Positions 26,854-36,034 are shown, counted from the first letter of the stretch. The stretch is 64,000 nt of DNA from Desertimonas sp963733085 (GCA_963733085.1 CAVTBY010000006.1:1-64000), one strand, 5' to 3'. The notes: generated by a model from the sequence alone, not told the origin. Program-made: numbers and translations.

Positions 26854-26948
26854 TGGTGCGTTCGACGCTACCGAACGCCGCGCCCAGGTTGGCGGACCTC
26901 GGCTGGCGGATACGTCAACCCAGCCCGTCAGCGCGCCCGGTCGCTCCC

Positions 26949-26954
26949 TAGCAT
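26949..26954 (+). promoter_or_regulatory. Leaderless -10 box of trpS
   Basis: TAGCAT ends 6 nt before GTG 26961. This spacing puts the transcript start at or next to that codon and favours GTG 26961 over the GTG at 26958 as the start. Confidence 0.5.
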
Positions 26955-26960
26955 GTCGTG

Positions 26961-27944
26961 GTGACCAGAGTTCTCTCGTGCGTGCAGCCGACCGGCGACG
27001 CCCACCTCGGCAGTTATCTGGGTGCGTTCCGCAACTGGGTGTCGGGACAGCACGAGGGGGTCTTCCACGGCATCGTCGACCTTCATGCACTCACCGTGAC
27101 CGAGCAGCCCGGAGTGGTCGGTGAACGGACGATCGAGCTTGCCGCGATCTTGTTCGCCGTCGGGCTCGATCCCGACGTCGCCACCGTGTTCGTGCAGAGC
27201 CACGTCCCTGAGCACCCTCAGCTGGCCTGGCTGATGGAATGCAACGTCAGCTTCGGCGAGCTCGGCCGGATGACGCAGTTCAAGGACAAATCGGCCAAGC
27301 GCGGCGGTGACTTCATCTCCGCCGGCCTGTTCACCTACCCGGCGCTGCAAGCCGCCGACATCCTGCTGTACGACACCGATGAGGTCCCCGTCGGCGACGA
27401 TCAGCGCCAGCACGTCGAGATCACACGCGACATCGCCATTCGCTTCAACCACCGATTCGGGGAGACGTTCGTGCTCCCGACGGCCGTCGTTCCCAAAGCC
27501 GGAGCACGGGTGATGGACCTGCAGGACCCGACGTCGAAGATGTCCAAGTCGACGGAGAGCGACGCCGGCGTGATCCAGCTGCTCGACGACCCGGACACGA
27601 TTGCTCGCAAGTTCAAGCGGGCGGTCACCGACTCCGACGGCGACGTCCGCTACGACCCGGCAACCAAGCCTGGGGTGAGCAACCTGCTGGAGATCCTCGC
27701 CGCCCTGCGCGACGAGAAGCCTGAGAACGTAGCTGCCGGCTACTCGCAGTACGGCCCGCTCAAGACCGACGCGGGTGATGCCGTGATCGAGGCGTTGCGG
27801 CCAGTCCGCGAACGGGCCTCGGCGCTGCTCGCCGACCGTGGCGAGTTGGCCTCGTTGTTGCACAAGGGTGCGGACAAGGCCCGCACCGTCGCCGCGGCGA
27901 CACTGCACCGCGCCTACGACGCCGTCGGACTGCTCCCCGCCTGA
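26961..27944 (+). CDS. trpS: Tryptophanyl-tRNA synthetase
   Basis: 327 residues, intact. Class I synthetase charging tRNA-Trp. The opening RVLSCVQPTGDAHLGSYLGA holds the HIGH-like signature (here HLGS); GLFTYPALQAADILLYDTDE and VPVGDDQRQHVEITRDIA form the tryptophan and ATP pocket; LQDPTSKMSKSTESDAGVI carries KMSKS. Start chosen from the -10 spacing; the in-frame GTG three bases earlier is the alternative. It converges on the HD-domain gene with 8 bases between stops. No attenuator or T-box is visible in the 107-base gap to scpA. Confidence 0.95.
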   Translation: MTRVLSCVQPTGDAHLGSYLGAFRNWVSGQHEGVFHGIVDLHALTVTEQPGVVGERTIELAAILFAVGLDPDVATVFVQSHVPEHPQLAWLMECNVSFGELGRMTQFKDKSAKRGGDFISAGLFTYPALQAADILLYDTDEVPVGDDQRQHVEITRDIAIRFNHRFGETFVLPTAVVPKAGARVMDLQDPTSKMSKSTESDAGVIQLLDDPDTIARKFKRAVTDSDGDVRYDPATKPGVSNLLEILAALRDEKPENVAAGYSQYGPLKTDAGDAVIEALRPVRERASALLADRGELASLLHKGADKARTVAAATLHRAYDAVGLLPA

Positions 27945-27952
27945 CCCATTAA

Positions 27953-28393
27953 TCAGATGCTGTCGTCGGCGGCGCGGAGGTCGGCGGCGGCAGGTCCCCG
28001 GCCGCGGATGGTGGCCACCGTCACCGGATCCGATCCCGCATCGGCGGCCATCGCCGCGCCGATCTCCTCGTGGTCGTGATACTGCCGGAACCGCCGCGTC
28101 CGCGGTCCGACGATTGTCGCCGCGACGCGGCCCAATGTGCCGAGACCCGACTGGACCTTGCCGACATCGTGGAGCAGCGCGCCGGCAGTCTGTGGTCGGG
28201 TCGCGTCCGGACGCAGATCTCGGAAGCGCCGCGCTACCTCGATGGCGTGCCGCCGATCGGCGGCCGGCATGGCCATCCACAACAGGATCTCCTCGTCGGT
28301 CAACCACCCTCGGGCCCACGTCTCGTCGTCGGCCGATGGCGGTCGAGGCGAGAGCGAGGTGGCAAAGCGACGGGACAGGTGGGCGACGCTCAC
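27953..28393 (-). CDS. HD-domain protein
   Basis: 146 residues. GTG at 28393 overlaps the xerD stop (GTGA). The core reads ARRFRDLRPDATRPQTAGAL, then LLHDVGKVQSGLGTLGRVAA, with the HD pair of metal-dependent phosphohydrolases, and QYHDHEEIGAAMAADAGSDP as the next histidine-containing helix. It is a single short HD unit without partner domains; substrate (nucleotide or cyclic nucleotide) is not evident. Operon place after nudix-xerD suggests a minor housekeeping hydrolase. Confidence 0.75.
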   Translation of the reverse strand: MSVAHLSRRFATSLSPRPPSADDETWARGWLTDEEILLWMAMPAADRRHAIEVARRFRDLRPDATRPQTAGALLHDVGKVQSGLGTLGRVAATIVGPRTRRFRQYHDHEEIGAAMAADAGSDPVTVATIRGRGPAAADLRAADDSI

Positions 28394-29322
28394 GACGCGA
28401 TCACGGCGCGTGGATGGGCGTCTCGATACACCTGCCACAGGCGCTCCTGGCTGACCTTCGTGTAGAGCTGCGTCGTCGAGATCGAGGCGTGGCCGAGAAG
28501 CTCCTGAACGACTCGCAGATCGGCACCGTGGTCGAGTAGGTGGGTGGCGCAGCTGTGGCGGAGCACGTGGGGGGACAGCTGACGATCGGTGTCGAGGCCG
28601 GCGCGTCGGCCGTACTTCTTGACCACCGCCCATGCCGCCTGCCTGGTCAGGCGGGCACCCCGCGTATTGAGGAACACGGCGGCGGCGTCGTCGCGACGCC
28701 GCCACTGGGGGGGAGCGAGATCGTGCCGGCCGCCCGGCGCGAACCACCGATCGAGGGCATCAGCCGCCGCTCGCCCGAACGGGACGATGCGCTCCTTGTT
28801 GCCCTTGCCGAACAGGCGCACGAGGCGTCCCTCGAAGTCGATGTCACCCATCGAGAGATCGCACACCTCGGAGATGCGCGCTCCCGTTCCGTAGAGCAGT
28901 TCAAGCAGTGCGCGGTCACGGCGGGCGATCGGGTCATCGCCGGTGACGGCGGCGAGCAGGGCGTTGACGTGGTCCTCGGAGAGGGCCTTGGGGATCCCGG
29001 CGGGGATGCGAAGCCCTTCGACGTCCGCGGTCGGGTCGTCGCTCCGGTAGTCCTCGTTGACGAGGAAGCGATGCAAGGAACGGATCGCCGCGAGCTGGCG
29101 AGCGATCGTTGACGGCGCGCTGTTCTGCCGACGGCGCTCGGCGATCAACTCGAACAGGTCCTCGGTGGTCACCGTGTCCAGCGATCTGCCACGATCCTCG
29201 AGCCACGCCGTGTAGGCCGTCAAGTCACGACGGTACGCCGCCAGGGTGTTCGTCGCCCGCCCCCGCTCTGACAACAGCCAGGACAGGAACTCCTCTGCTT
29301 CGAGAGGAAGCTGATGGGTCAT
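28390..29322 (-). CDS. xerD: Tyrosine recombinase XerD
   Basis: 310 residues. N-terminal SAM-like domain (AEEFLSWLLSERGRATNTLA, YRRDLTAYTAWLEDRG) and C-terminal catalytic domain with Arg in LLYGTGARISEVCDLSMGDI, Lys in LFGKGNKERIVPFG, HVLRHSCATHLLDHGADLR (HxxR), LGHASISTTQLYTKV (His and nucleophile Tyr). Length and motif spacing fit chromosomal XerD, which resolves dimers at dif with XerC. Position between nudix and HD genes, as in other actinobacteria where xerD follows pyrG and a nudix gene, supports the name. ATG at 29322 overlaps the nudix stop. Confidence 0.92.
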   Translation of the reverse strand: MTHQLPLEAEEFLSWLLSERGRATNTLAAYRRDLTAYTAWLEDRGRSLDTVTTEDLFELIAERRRQNSAPSTIARQLAAIRSLHRFLVNEDYRSDDPTADVEGLRIPAGIPKALSEDHVNALLAAVTGDDPIARRDRALLELLYGTGARISEVCDLSMGDIDFEGRLVRLFGKGNKERIVPFGRAAADALDRWFAPGGRHDLAPPQWRRRDDAAAVFLNTRGARLTRQAAWAVVKKYGRRAGLDTDRQLSPHVLRHSCATHLLDHGADLRVVQELLGHASISTTQLYTKVSQERLWQVYRDAHPRAVIAS

Positions 29323-29885
29323 CTGCGCAACCGCCGTTCGGCGAGGAGCAGACCGACGACGGACTTGGCGTCGACGATGCGTCCCGACTCGACCCACTCG
29401 ACGGCCTCGGCGAGCGGCAGCCGGATGATCTCGGCGTGCTCCTCCTCCGGCCCGTGCGGGCTGCGTTGCGCCCGCGTGCAGTCGGTGGCGAGGAAGATCG
29501 TGTTCACCGAGTCGGTCATGCCCGCGCTCGGGTAGATCGACGTCAGCAGTTCGAGGCGCCCCGGCCGGAGGCCGACTTCCTCGACGAGCTCACGCCGGGC
29601 GTTGTCCTCGTCGGCCTCGCCGTCGATGTCGCGCACCCCTGCCGGGATCTCCACGACCATCTCGTCGTGCGCCGCCCGGTACTGCGAAACGAGGATGACT
29701 TCGGGCCCTGCCCGGCCGCGGTCGGTCTCGGCGTAGACGATCGGCACAACCGACACGGCACCCGGCGATCGCACGACGTAACGCTCGAAGCGTTCGCCGC
29801 TCGGGCTCTCGGAGGTGGTGGTGACGACCCGGTAGACGAACCCCGACCACAGCTCGCGTTCCTCGACGCGCCGGAATCCGGTCAA
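29319..29885 (-). CDS. NUDIX hydrolase, ADP-ribose pyrophosphatase type
   Basis: 188 residues. TTG at 29885 overlaps the pyrG stop (TTGA). The Nudix box spans GVRDIDGEADEDNARRELVE and continues EVGLRPG (pattern GX5EX7REUXEEXGU). FERYVVRSPGAVSVVPIV upstream is the swapped-domain strand seen in ADP-ribose pyrophosphatases, and EEEHAEIIRLPLAEAVEWVE follows the box. It probably clears ADP-ribose or related nucleotide sugars. The order pyrG-nudix-xerD is a familiar actinobacterial arrangement. Confidence 0.88.
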   Translation of the reverse strand: MTGFRRVEERELWSGFVYRVVTTTSESPSGERFERYVVRSPGAVSVVPIVYAETDRGRAGPEVILVSQYRAAHDEMVVEIPAGVRDIDGEADEDNARRELVEEVGLRPGRLELLTSIYPSAGMTDSVNTIFLATDCTRAQRSPHGPEEEHAEIIRLPLAEAVEWVESGRIVDAKSVVGLLLAERRLRR

Positions 29886-31531
29886 GCGCCTGCGTTCGCC
29901 ACCGGCACGACCACGGGACGGAAGCGCTGCTGACGAAATGCCAACGCCGCTCCGACCAGTTCGCGGAACAGCGGGTGGGGGCGGTCCGGTCGACTCTTGA
30001 ACTCCGGATGCGCCTGCGTGCCGACCCAATAGGGATGATCGGCGAGCTCGATGAACTCCACGAGGCGACGGTCCGGCGACGCACCCGAGCACACGAACCC
30101 GCGCTCGGCGAGACGGGCACGGAAGTTGGCATTGAACTCGTAGCGATGACGGTGGCGCTCGCTGACAACCGGTTCGCCGTAGGCCGCGGCCACCTTGGTG
30201 CCCGGTTCGAGGACGGCGTAATAGGCGCCGAGTCGCATCGTCCCGCCCTTGTCGGTGACGTCGAGCTGATCGTGCATGAGGTCGATGACCGGGTGCTGGG
30301 TGGTCGGATCCATCTCCGACGAGTTGGCGTCGGAGAGGCCGAGCACGTTGCGGCAGAACTCGACGGTCATCGCGTGCAAGCCCAGACACAGACCGAGGCA
30401 CGGCACGCCTTCCTCGCGTGCGTAGCGGGCGGCGGCGATCTTGCCTTCGAACCCACGTGCTCCGAACCCGCCGGGGATGACCATCCCGTCGAGGTCGGCG
30501 AGGCGACCGGCGGCGAGGAGTCCTTCGACCTCCTCGGCCTGGATCCAGTCGATCTCGACCGCCGCACCGTGGTGGAACGCCGCATGCTTGAGCGCCTCGA
30601 CCACGGACAGGTAGGCATCGGGGAGCTGCACGTACTTGCCGATCAGGCCGATACGTACCGGCTCCGAGGCGACCTCGATCCGAGTGACGACCTGCTCCCA
30701 TGGCGACAGGTCGAGGCTGTGCTCGGACACGTCGATGCGGAGAACCTCGCAGACGACGTCGTCGAGGCCCTCGTCATGGAAGATCAGCGGCAGCTCGTAG
30801 ATGTTGCGGGCATCGGCGGCGTTGACCACCGCTTTGGCGTCGACATCGCACAGGTTGGAGATCTTCACCTTCAGGTCGTCGGACAACGGCTCGGCACTGC
30901 GACAAACGATCAGGTCGGGTTGAACCCCGCGGCTGCGCAGCTCGGTGACGGAGTGCTGCGTCGGCTTCGTCTTCTGCTCACCCGACGGGCCGATGAAGGG
31001 CACGAGCGTGACGTGCACGTAGCAAACGTTGTCCCGCCCGGCGTCCTTGCGGAACTGGCGAATTGCCTCGAGGAACGGGAGGATCTCGATGTCACCGACT
31101 GTGCCGCCGACCTCGGTGATGACGACGTCGACGTCGTCGGTCGCCAGCCTGGCGATCCGGCGCTTGATCTCGTCGGTGATGTGGGGAATCACCTGCACGG
31201 TCTTGCCCAGGTAGTCGCCGCGGCGCTCGGCGGCGAGCACGGCGCGGTAGATCGATCCCGTCGTCGCGTTCGAGTCGCGGGAGAGGTTCTCGTCGGTGAA
31301 CCGCTCGTAGTGGCCGAGGTCGAGGTCGGTCTCACCGCCGTCATCGGTGACGAACACCTCTCCGTGCTCGTACGGGTTCATCGTGCCAGGGTCGACGTTG
31401 ATGTACGGATCGAGCTTCTGCAGCGTGACGCGGAGGCCGCGCAGCTTGAGCAATCGACCGAGCGACGAGGCAGTGAGGCCCTTGCCGAGCGAACTAGCGA
31501 CCCCACCAGTCACGAAGATGTGTTTCGGCAC
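29882..31531 (-). CDS. pyrG: CTP synthase
   Basis: 549 residues, intact. Makes CTP from UTP, ATP and glutamine. Synthetase domain at about 1-270: HIFVTGGVASSLGKGLTASS (P-loop), KLDPYINVDPGTMNPYEHGE, and EVGGTVGDIEILPFLEAIRQ. Glutaminase domain at about 290-540: VIPGGFGARGFEGKIAAARY, PCLGLCLGLHAMTVEFCRN with the nucleophile cysteine, and the catalytic His/Glu in YWVGTQAHPEFKSRPDRPHP. GTG at 31531 is supported by a -10 box 8 nt upstream. Confidence 0.97.
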   Translation of the reverse strand: MPKHIFVTGGVASSLGKGLTASSLGRLLKLRGLRVTLQKLDPYINVDPGTMNPYEHGEVFVTDDGGETDLDLGHYERFTDENLSRDSNATTGSIYRAVLAAERRGDYLGKTVQVIPHITDEIKRRIARLATDDVDVVITEVGGTVGDIEILPFLEAIRQFRKDAGRDNVCYVHVTLVPFIGPSGEQKTKPTQHSVTELRSRGVQPDLIVCRSAEPLSDDLKVKISNLCDVDAKAVVNAADARNIYELPLIFHDEGLDDVVCEVLRIDVSEHSLDLSPWEQVVTRIEVASEPVRIGLIGKYVQLPDAYLSVVEALKHAAFHHGAAVEIDWIQAEEVEGLLAAGRLADLDGMVIPGGFGARGFEGKIAAARYAREEGVPCLGLCLGLHAMTVEFCRNVLGLSDANSSEMDPTTQHPVIDLMHDQLDVTDKGGTMRLGAYYAVLEPGTKVAAAYGEPVVSERHRHRYEFNANFRARLAERGFVCSGASPDRRLVEFIELADHPYWVGTQAHPEFKSRPDRPHPLFRELVGAALAFRQQRFRPVVVPVANAGA

Positions 31532-31539
31532 GGGACATC

Positions 31540-31545
31540 AGGATA
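31540..31545 (-). promoter_or_regulatory. Leaderless -10 box of pyrG
   Basis: TATCCT on the minus strand ends 8 nt before the pyrG GTG at 31531, matching TANNNT of a leaderless transcript. It lies in the 45-base gap after recN, so pyrG-nudix-xerD-HD has its own promoter. Confidence 0.55.
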
Positions 31546-31576
31546 CCCCGCCGGCATGCGGCAGCGGTGGGATACG

Positions 31577-33172
31577 TCAGCGGTGGAGGAGCTCGCGGGC
31601 GTGCCGGTGAGCGGCGGCTCCGCCGGCAGCGCCGGACAGCATCCGTGCCACTTCGGTGACGCGACGCTCGCCGTCGACCGACTCGGCACGGGCGACCGTC
31701 TCGCCGTCAACGACCGACTTGCTGACGGCGATCTGGGCGTCGGCGATGGCGGCGACCTGGGCGAGATGGGTGACGACGAGCACTTGGTGCGACCTGCCAA
31801 CGGCGGCGAGGGCGTCACCGACCGCCGTCGCCGCGATCCCGCCAATTCCAGCGTCGACTTCGTCGAACACGAGTGTCGATGGTGCCGTACCCGCTATGGC
31901 TTCTTCGTTGCCGATCGTGACCAAGCGCAGCGCCAACATCGTGCGGGCCAGTTCGCCGCCGGACGCGACCTTGCTCAAGGGTAGGAGGGGCATCCCCGGA
32001 TTGGCCGACAGGAGGAAACGCACATCGTCGAGTGACTCGACGTGGACGTCGACCACGCCATCGGGCATCGCCAGCACCTTCAATCGCTCCGTCACCGCCG
32101 CACCGAAGCGCGGCGCCGCGCCTCGTCTGGCGGCCAGCACCGCGGCCGCCTCGTCGTCGGCTGTGGCGATTGCCAGCTGGCGCTCCGCGTCGATCTCCGC
32201 CGCTCGCTGCTCGTAACTCTCCAGACTGTCGACCCTCGCCGCGACCTCTCGATGGAAGCGCTGCACGTCGGCGAGGGTGTCGCCGTACTTGCGACGCAGG
32301 CCGTGGAGCAGCTGCCTACGGGCGCGCACTTCCTCCAGTCGCTCCGGATCGTCGGCGATCTGCTCGACGGTGTCACGGACCGTCGACCCGACGTCGTCGA
32401 GCTCGGCGAGCATGCTGGCGAGGCGGTCGGCGAGAGCGCGGTACGGCGCCCGGTCGGCCAACGCGGCGGCGGCGGAGGCGAGGGTGTCGCGGGCGCCACC
32501 ATCGCCAGCGAGCGCGTCGTAGGCAGTCGCCCCGGCCGCCCGGTGGTCGACGGCGCTGGCAAGCGTGTCCTCGAGCACCTCCAACGCCGACTCCTCGTCG
32601 GGATCGTCGACCGCGGCGGCGTCCAACTCCGCACGCTGGAAGCGCGCCAGGTCGAGTTCTCGCGCCCGGACCCGCTCATCACCGCCGAACGTCGCCAGCT
32701 CGGCGTCGAGCTCGGCGACGCGGGCTCTTGCGGCGCCCAACGGTTGGAGGTCGACGGCGCCAAAGGCGTCGAGGGCGGCGCGCTGGCTCGCCGGAGAGAG
32801 CAGATGCTGGTGGGCGTGCTGACCGTGCAAGTCGACGAGATTCCGCGCCGCGTTCGCGAGCGTGGTGGCCGTGGCAGGTCGACCGTCTACGTACGCCCGC
32901 GACCGCCCCTCGGCAGGGACAACGCGGCTGAGCACGATGTCGTCGTCGCCCACGACGAAGCGGGCGTCGACGCGAGCCTCGGCGGAGCCTGGGCGCACCA
33001 TCGCCGGGTCGGCGCGGCCACCGACGACGAGCTCGAGCGCCTCCACGAGCATCGTCTTGCCGGCGCCGGTCTCGCCGGTGATCGCCGTCAACCCGTCGCC
33101 GAAGGCGAGGTCGACCGTGCCGATGACGCCGAGGTTCTCGATGTGCAGCTCGCTGAGCACCTCCGCCATCAT
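31577..33172 (-). CDS. recN: DNA repair ATPase RecN
   Basis: 531 residues, SMC-like protein acting early in double-strand break repair. The N-terminal head has VIGTVDLAFGDGLTAITGE, with Walker A GETGAGKT at about 32-39 and LVDLHGQHAHQHLLSPASQR; the middle is a coiled coil rich in Ala, Glu and Arg; the C-terminal head has LSKVASGGELARTMLALRL (ABC signature) and LVFDEVDAGIGGIAATAVG (Walker B and D-loop). Starts at 33172 or 33169 are both ATG. Divergent from the next glycosyltransferase over 22 bases. tlyA-nadK-recN is a common order; here a glycosyltransferase gene on the other strand interrupts it. Confidence 0.94.
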   Translation of the reverse strand: MMAEVLSELHIENLGVIGTVDLAFGDGLTAITGETGAGKTMLVEALELVVGGRADPAMVRPGSAEARVDARFVVGDDDIVLSRVVPAEGRSRAYVDGRPATATTLANAARNLVDLHGQHAHQHLLSPASQRAALDAFGAVDLQPLGAARARVAELDAELATFGGDERVRARELDLARFQRAELDAAAVDDPDEESALEVLEDTLASAVDHRAAGATAYDALAGDGGARDTLASAAAALADRAPYRALADRLASMLAELDDVGSTVRDTVEQIADDPERLEEVRARRQLLHGLRRKYGDTLADVQRFHREVAARVDSLESYEQRAAEIDAERQLAIATADDEAAAVLAARRGAAPRFGAAVTERLKVLAMPDGVVDVHVESLDDVRFLLSANPGMPLLPLSKVASGGELARTMLALRLVTIGNEEAIAGTAPSTLVFDEVDAGIGGIAATAVGDALAAVGRSHQVLVVTHLAQVAAIADAQIAVSKSVVDGETVARAESVDGERRVTEVARMLSGAAGGAAAHRHARELLHR

Positions 33173-33194
33173 GCCCGGCGCGTGAGCCAGACTT

Positions 33195-34358
33195 GTGGAC
33201 GTGCGACTCGTCGCCTTGCTGGACTTGGACGGGCTGGACCCGCTCAAGCTCGCACGAGCAAGGTCGCACGATCGGCAGTCGATTCCAGGCGGCGTGCGGG
33301 TTCTGCATGAGCTGGCGGTCGCAGCGGCGGCGGCCGGTTTCGAAAGTGAGATACGCGGCCAGTTTGACGGTGCTGTGCTCCACGGGCTGTGCTCCGCAGC
33401 CGGTGTTCGCGTGGGCACTCCCGATACGTCTCGGGCGGCCGACGCAGACGACGTCGTGTGCGTGCCGGACGGAATTGCTGACCCGACGTTCTTCATCCGC
33501 GTGGCACTGATGAGGAGCAGGCCCGTCTACCTCGCGATGGGTCCACCGGGACTCGTCGGCTGGTCGTTCACGCCGGGATGGCGACTCACCGAGCCGCTCG
33601 ACATCGATGTCGACACGGTCGGCCTCCCGGAGCAATTCCGGTCGATCGACATCCTCGGCTACCGCGTGTGGGCGAATGCGCAGCCGATCGCCGACGCGTT
33701 CGCCGCGGCGGGAGTGCCGGCAACGATCCTTCACGAGGGGTGGTGCGTCGACGCCCCACAGGAAACGCAGAAGGACGTCGACGTCGTGACTGTCGGTGAG
33801 AACCGTTGGGCGCCGATCACCCGACGCGCCCTCGAAGGGTTCAGCGGTACGTGGCGGGAGCTGCCACCGATGCCCAACGAACAGTTGATGACGGAACTCG
33901 GCCGGGGACGAGTATTCGTCCATTGCGCCCGCGTCGAGGGCCACTCACGTCTGGCAACCGAGGCCCGCCTCATGGGCACCTGTTGCGTCGGCTTGGCATC
34001 GAATCGATTCGCTGTCGGCTTCGACGAGGATGCCGGTGGAGCTCTCGTTGACCGACCCGAAGACGTCGTCGGTGTCGTCGAGCGCATACTCGCCGATCCA
34101 GACGAACTTCGGCGACGCCAACTGAGGGCGCGTGCGCAGGCCCGCTCGACGACGGACTGGAAGCTGTTCGTGCAGCGAGTCGGGGACGCACTGGCTGCCA
34201 TCGAGGCCGAGACCGAGCGTCCCGATGCGCCGTGGCGGGACTTGGGAGAGCTGCTGGTGAGACGGGACCGCGATCTCAACGAACACCTCGCACTGTTGCA
34301 CGCTCGGCGCTCCGTGCGCCTGGCCGACGCGATCAACCGGCTCCTGCGGCGAGGCTGA
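33195..34358 (+). CDS. GT-B fold glycosyltransferase-like protein
   Basis: 387 residues, intact. GTG at 33195 (or 33201). The N-terminal half is not typical, with SIPGGVRVLHELAVAAAA near residue 30 as the only hint of a donor-side loop. The second half reads like GT4 enzymes: VWANAQPIADAFAAAGVPAT, VVTVGENRWAPITRRALEGF, then RVFVHCARVEGHSRLATEAR with EARLMGTCCVGLASNRFAVG in place of the usual ExxxxGxP donor region, and PEDVVGVVERILADPDELRR. A C-terminal helical tail carries a heptad-like pattern. It breaks the usual nadK-recN neighbourhood on the opposite strand, which suggests later insertion. Substrate unknown. Confidence 0.65.
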   Translation: MDVRLVALLDLDGLDPLKLARARSHDRQSIPGGVRVLHELAVAAAAAGFESEIRGQFDGAVLHGLCSAAGVRVGTPDTSRAADADDVVCVPDGIADPTFFIRVALMRSRPVYLAMGPPGLVGWSFTPGWRLTEPLDIDVDTVGLPEQFRSIDILGYRVWANAQPIADAFAAAGVPATILHEGWCVDAPQETQKDVDVVTVGENRWAPITRRALEGFSGTWRELPPMPNEQLMTELGRGRVFVHCARVEGHSRLATEARLMGTCCVGLASNRFAVGFDEDAGGALVDRPEDVVGVVERILADPDELRRRQLRARAQARSTTDWKLFVQRVGDALAAIEAETERPDAPWRDLGELLVRRDRDLNEHLALLHARRSVRLADAINRLLRRG

Positions 34359-34361
34359 ACC

Positions 34362-34405
34362 GCAATTCTGGGTCCGCTCGCCTAGCAATTCGGGTCGGCT
34401 CGCCT
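34362..34405. repeat. 22-base imperfect tandem repeat between convergent genes
   Basis: GCAATTCTGGGTCCGCTCGC (34362-34381, plus CTA) is followed at once by GCAATTCGGGTCGGCTCGCC (34385-34404). The copies differ by one gap and one base. They fill most of the gap between the glycosyltransferase stop and the nadK stop and may take part in ending transcription; no stable hairpin is obvious. Confidence 0.55.
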
Positions 34406-34418
34406 CCTTACGGCGACG

Positions 34419-35291
34419 TCACCGATCGGTCAGGCCGAATTTCTGCTTGAGGATCTGGTGGTAGTGGTACGGCCCGAAACGGATGAATCGGGCGGTCTCC
34501 GCAGCCGGCCGGCAGCGGATGACGTCGCCCGGCTCGAGGGTGAGCACCAGACGGCCGTCCACCGCCACCTCGGCGCGGCGGTGGCCGAGCACCTCGATCT
34601 CCACGGCCTCGGCGGGGTCGAGCACCAGCGTCCGGTCGAACAGCATGTGTGGCGACACGGGGGTGAGCAGCAACGCCCGATGACGCGGCGACACGACCGG
34701 TCCACGCGCCGACAACGAGTAGGCCGTCGACCCAGTCGGTGTGGCGACGATCAGCCCGTCGGCGGCAAAGCTCGTGAACGGCTCGCCGTCGATGCGGGCG
34801 AGCAAGCTCACCGTGTGCCCGGCAGCGTGCTTCTCGACCACGACCTCGTTGAGCGCCCGCCAGTGGCCGAGCTCTGCGTCGCCCCGCCGCGCCGTCGCGG
34901 TCAGCATCAACCGCTCGTCGAGGTGCCAGGCCGCACCCGAACCACCCCCGTCATCGCCCAGGACACGATCGAGCGAGTCGATCAAGTCGGCCGGCTCGAT
35001 CTCCGTCAAGTAGCCGAGCTGCCCGAAGTTGACACCGAGCAGCGGCACCGGTGCCCCGTCGAGGGCGCCAACGGCGCGCAACATCGTGCCGTCGCCTCCA
35101 AGACAGACAACGATCTCGGCATCTGCGAGCGGCCGCTCGTCGGCGTGGTGATGGAGATCGAGCTCGGCGCCGTCGTCCGGGAGCAACCACCCCTCGTGCC
35201 CATGCTCGGCGAGCCAGGCCATCGTCTGCTCGATGAGGGCGACGACGTCGTCTCTTTCGTAATGGGCGACGACCGCAACGCGCTTGCTCAC
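34419..35291 (-). CDS. nadK: NAD kinase
   Basis: 290 residues, phosphorylates NAD to NADP. GTG at 35291 overlaps the tlyA stop (GTGA). EIVVCLGGDGTMLRAVGALD holds the GGDGT signature with catalytic Asp; VPLLGVNFGQLGYLTEIEP is the NE/D-type fold region, and FAADGLIVATPTGSTAYSLS the second conserved block; the C-terminus is SRGP-like (SARGPVVSPRHRALLLTPVS). Order tlyA-nadK is widespread in actinobacteria. Confidence 0.95.
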   Translation of the reverse strand: MSKRVAVVAHYERDDVVALIEQTMAWLAEHGHEGWLLPDDGAELDLHHHADERPLADAEIVVCLGGDGTMLRAVGALDGAPVPLLGVNFGQLGYLTEIEPADLIDSLDRVLGDDGGGSGAAWHLDERLMLTATARRGDAELGHWRALNEVVVEKHAAGHTVSLLARIDGEPFTSFAADGLIVATPTGSTAYSLSARGPVVSPRHRALLLTPVSPHMLFDRTLVLDPAEAVEIEVLGHRRAEVAVDGRLVLTLEPGDVIRCRPAAETARFIRFGPYHYHQILKQKFGLTDR

Positions 35292-36034
35292 TGGTGACCG
35301 ACCGTGGCGTGGACGAGGAGCTCGCGGTTTCCTTCGGCGCCGAGAATCGGCGAGTCCACCCAGCCGCCAACATGGCACCCGGATCGACCCAGGGCTTCCT
35401 CGATGCGCGCGACGACCTCGGCGTGGACGGCCGGATCGGTGACGACCCCCTTGCCTCGGCTGACGACCTCGCGGCCGGCCTCGAACTGCGGCTTGACCAA
35501 CAGCACCATCGGCGCCCCAGGCTTGCACAACCCCACCAACACGGGGATGACCGCTTTCAACGAGATGAACGAGACGTCGGCGACAGCGGCATCGACGAGA
35601 CCGCCGATCGTCTCCGTCGTCGCGGTGCGAATGTTCGTTCGTTCGAGCACGGTGACCCGCACGTCGTGACGGATCCGCGGGTGCAGTTGGCCGTGACCGA
35701 CGTCGAGGGCGACGACTTCGCCGGCGCCGCGCTGTAGCAGGCAGTCCGTGAACCCGCCGGTCGAGGCTCCGCAGTCGAGCACTCGGAGCCCGGTCACGTC
35801 GAGGCCGAAGTGGTCGAGTGCGGCGTCGAGCTTCTCGCCGGCGCGGCTCACGAAACGTGGCAGTGGGCCGGCGACGACGAGATTGTCGGAAGCGGCGACG
35901 AGATGCGCCGGCTTGCCGGCGACGGCACCGTTGACGAGAACTCGAGACTCGGAGATGAGTTGCTGGGCGTGGGCCCGACTCGTGGCCAAACCGGTGCGGA
36001 CCAGCTCGGCGTCGAGGCGTCGCCGGGCGACCAC
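35288..36034 (-). CDS. tlyA: TlyA family rRNA 2'-O-methyltransferase
   Basis: 248 residues. N-terminal S4 domain (MVARRRLDAELVRTGLATSR, RVLVNGAVAGKPAHLV) and FtsJ/RrmJ methyltransferase domain with LRVLDCGASTGGFTDCLLQR (SAM motif I), VVALDVGHGQLHPRIRHD, VDAAVADVSFISLKAVIPVL and KPQFEAGREVVSRGKGVVTD. In mycobacteria TlyA methylates 16S and 23S rRNA at positions that give capreomycin sensitivity. GTG at 36034 lies 16 bases after the phasin-like gene, so they may be co-transcribed. Confidence 0.92.
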   Translation of the reverse strand: MVARRRLDAELVRTGLATSRAHAQQLISESRVLVNGAVAGKPAHLVAASDNLVVAGPLPRFVSRAGEKLDAALDHFGLDVTGLRVLDCGASTGGFTDCLLQRGAGEVVALDVGHGQLHPRIRHDVRVTVLERTNIRTATTETIGGLVDAAVADVSFISLKAVIPVLVGLCKPGAPMVLLVKPQFEAGREVVSRGKGVVTDPAVHAEVVARIEEALGRSGCHVGGWVDSPILGAEGNRELLVHATVGHQ

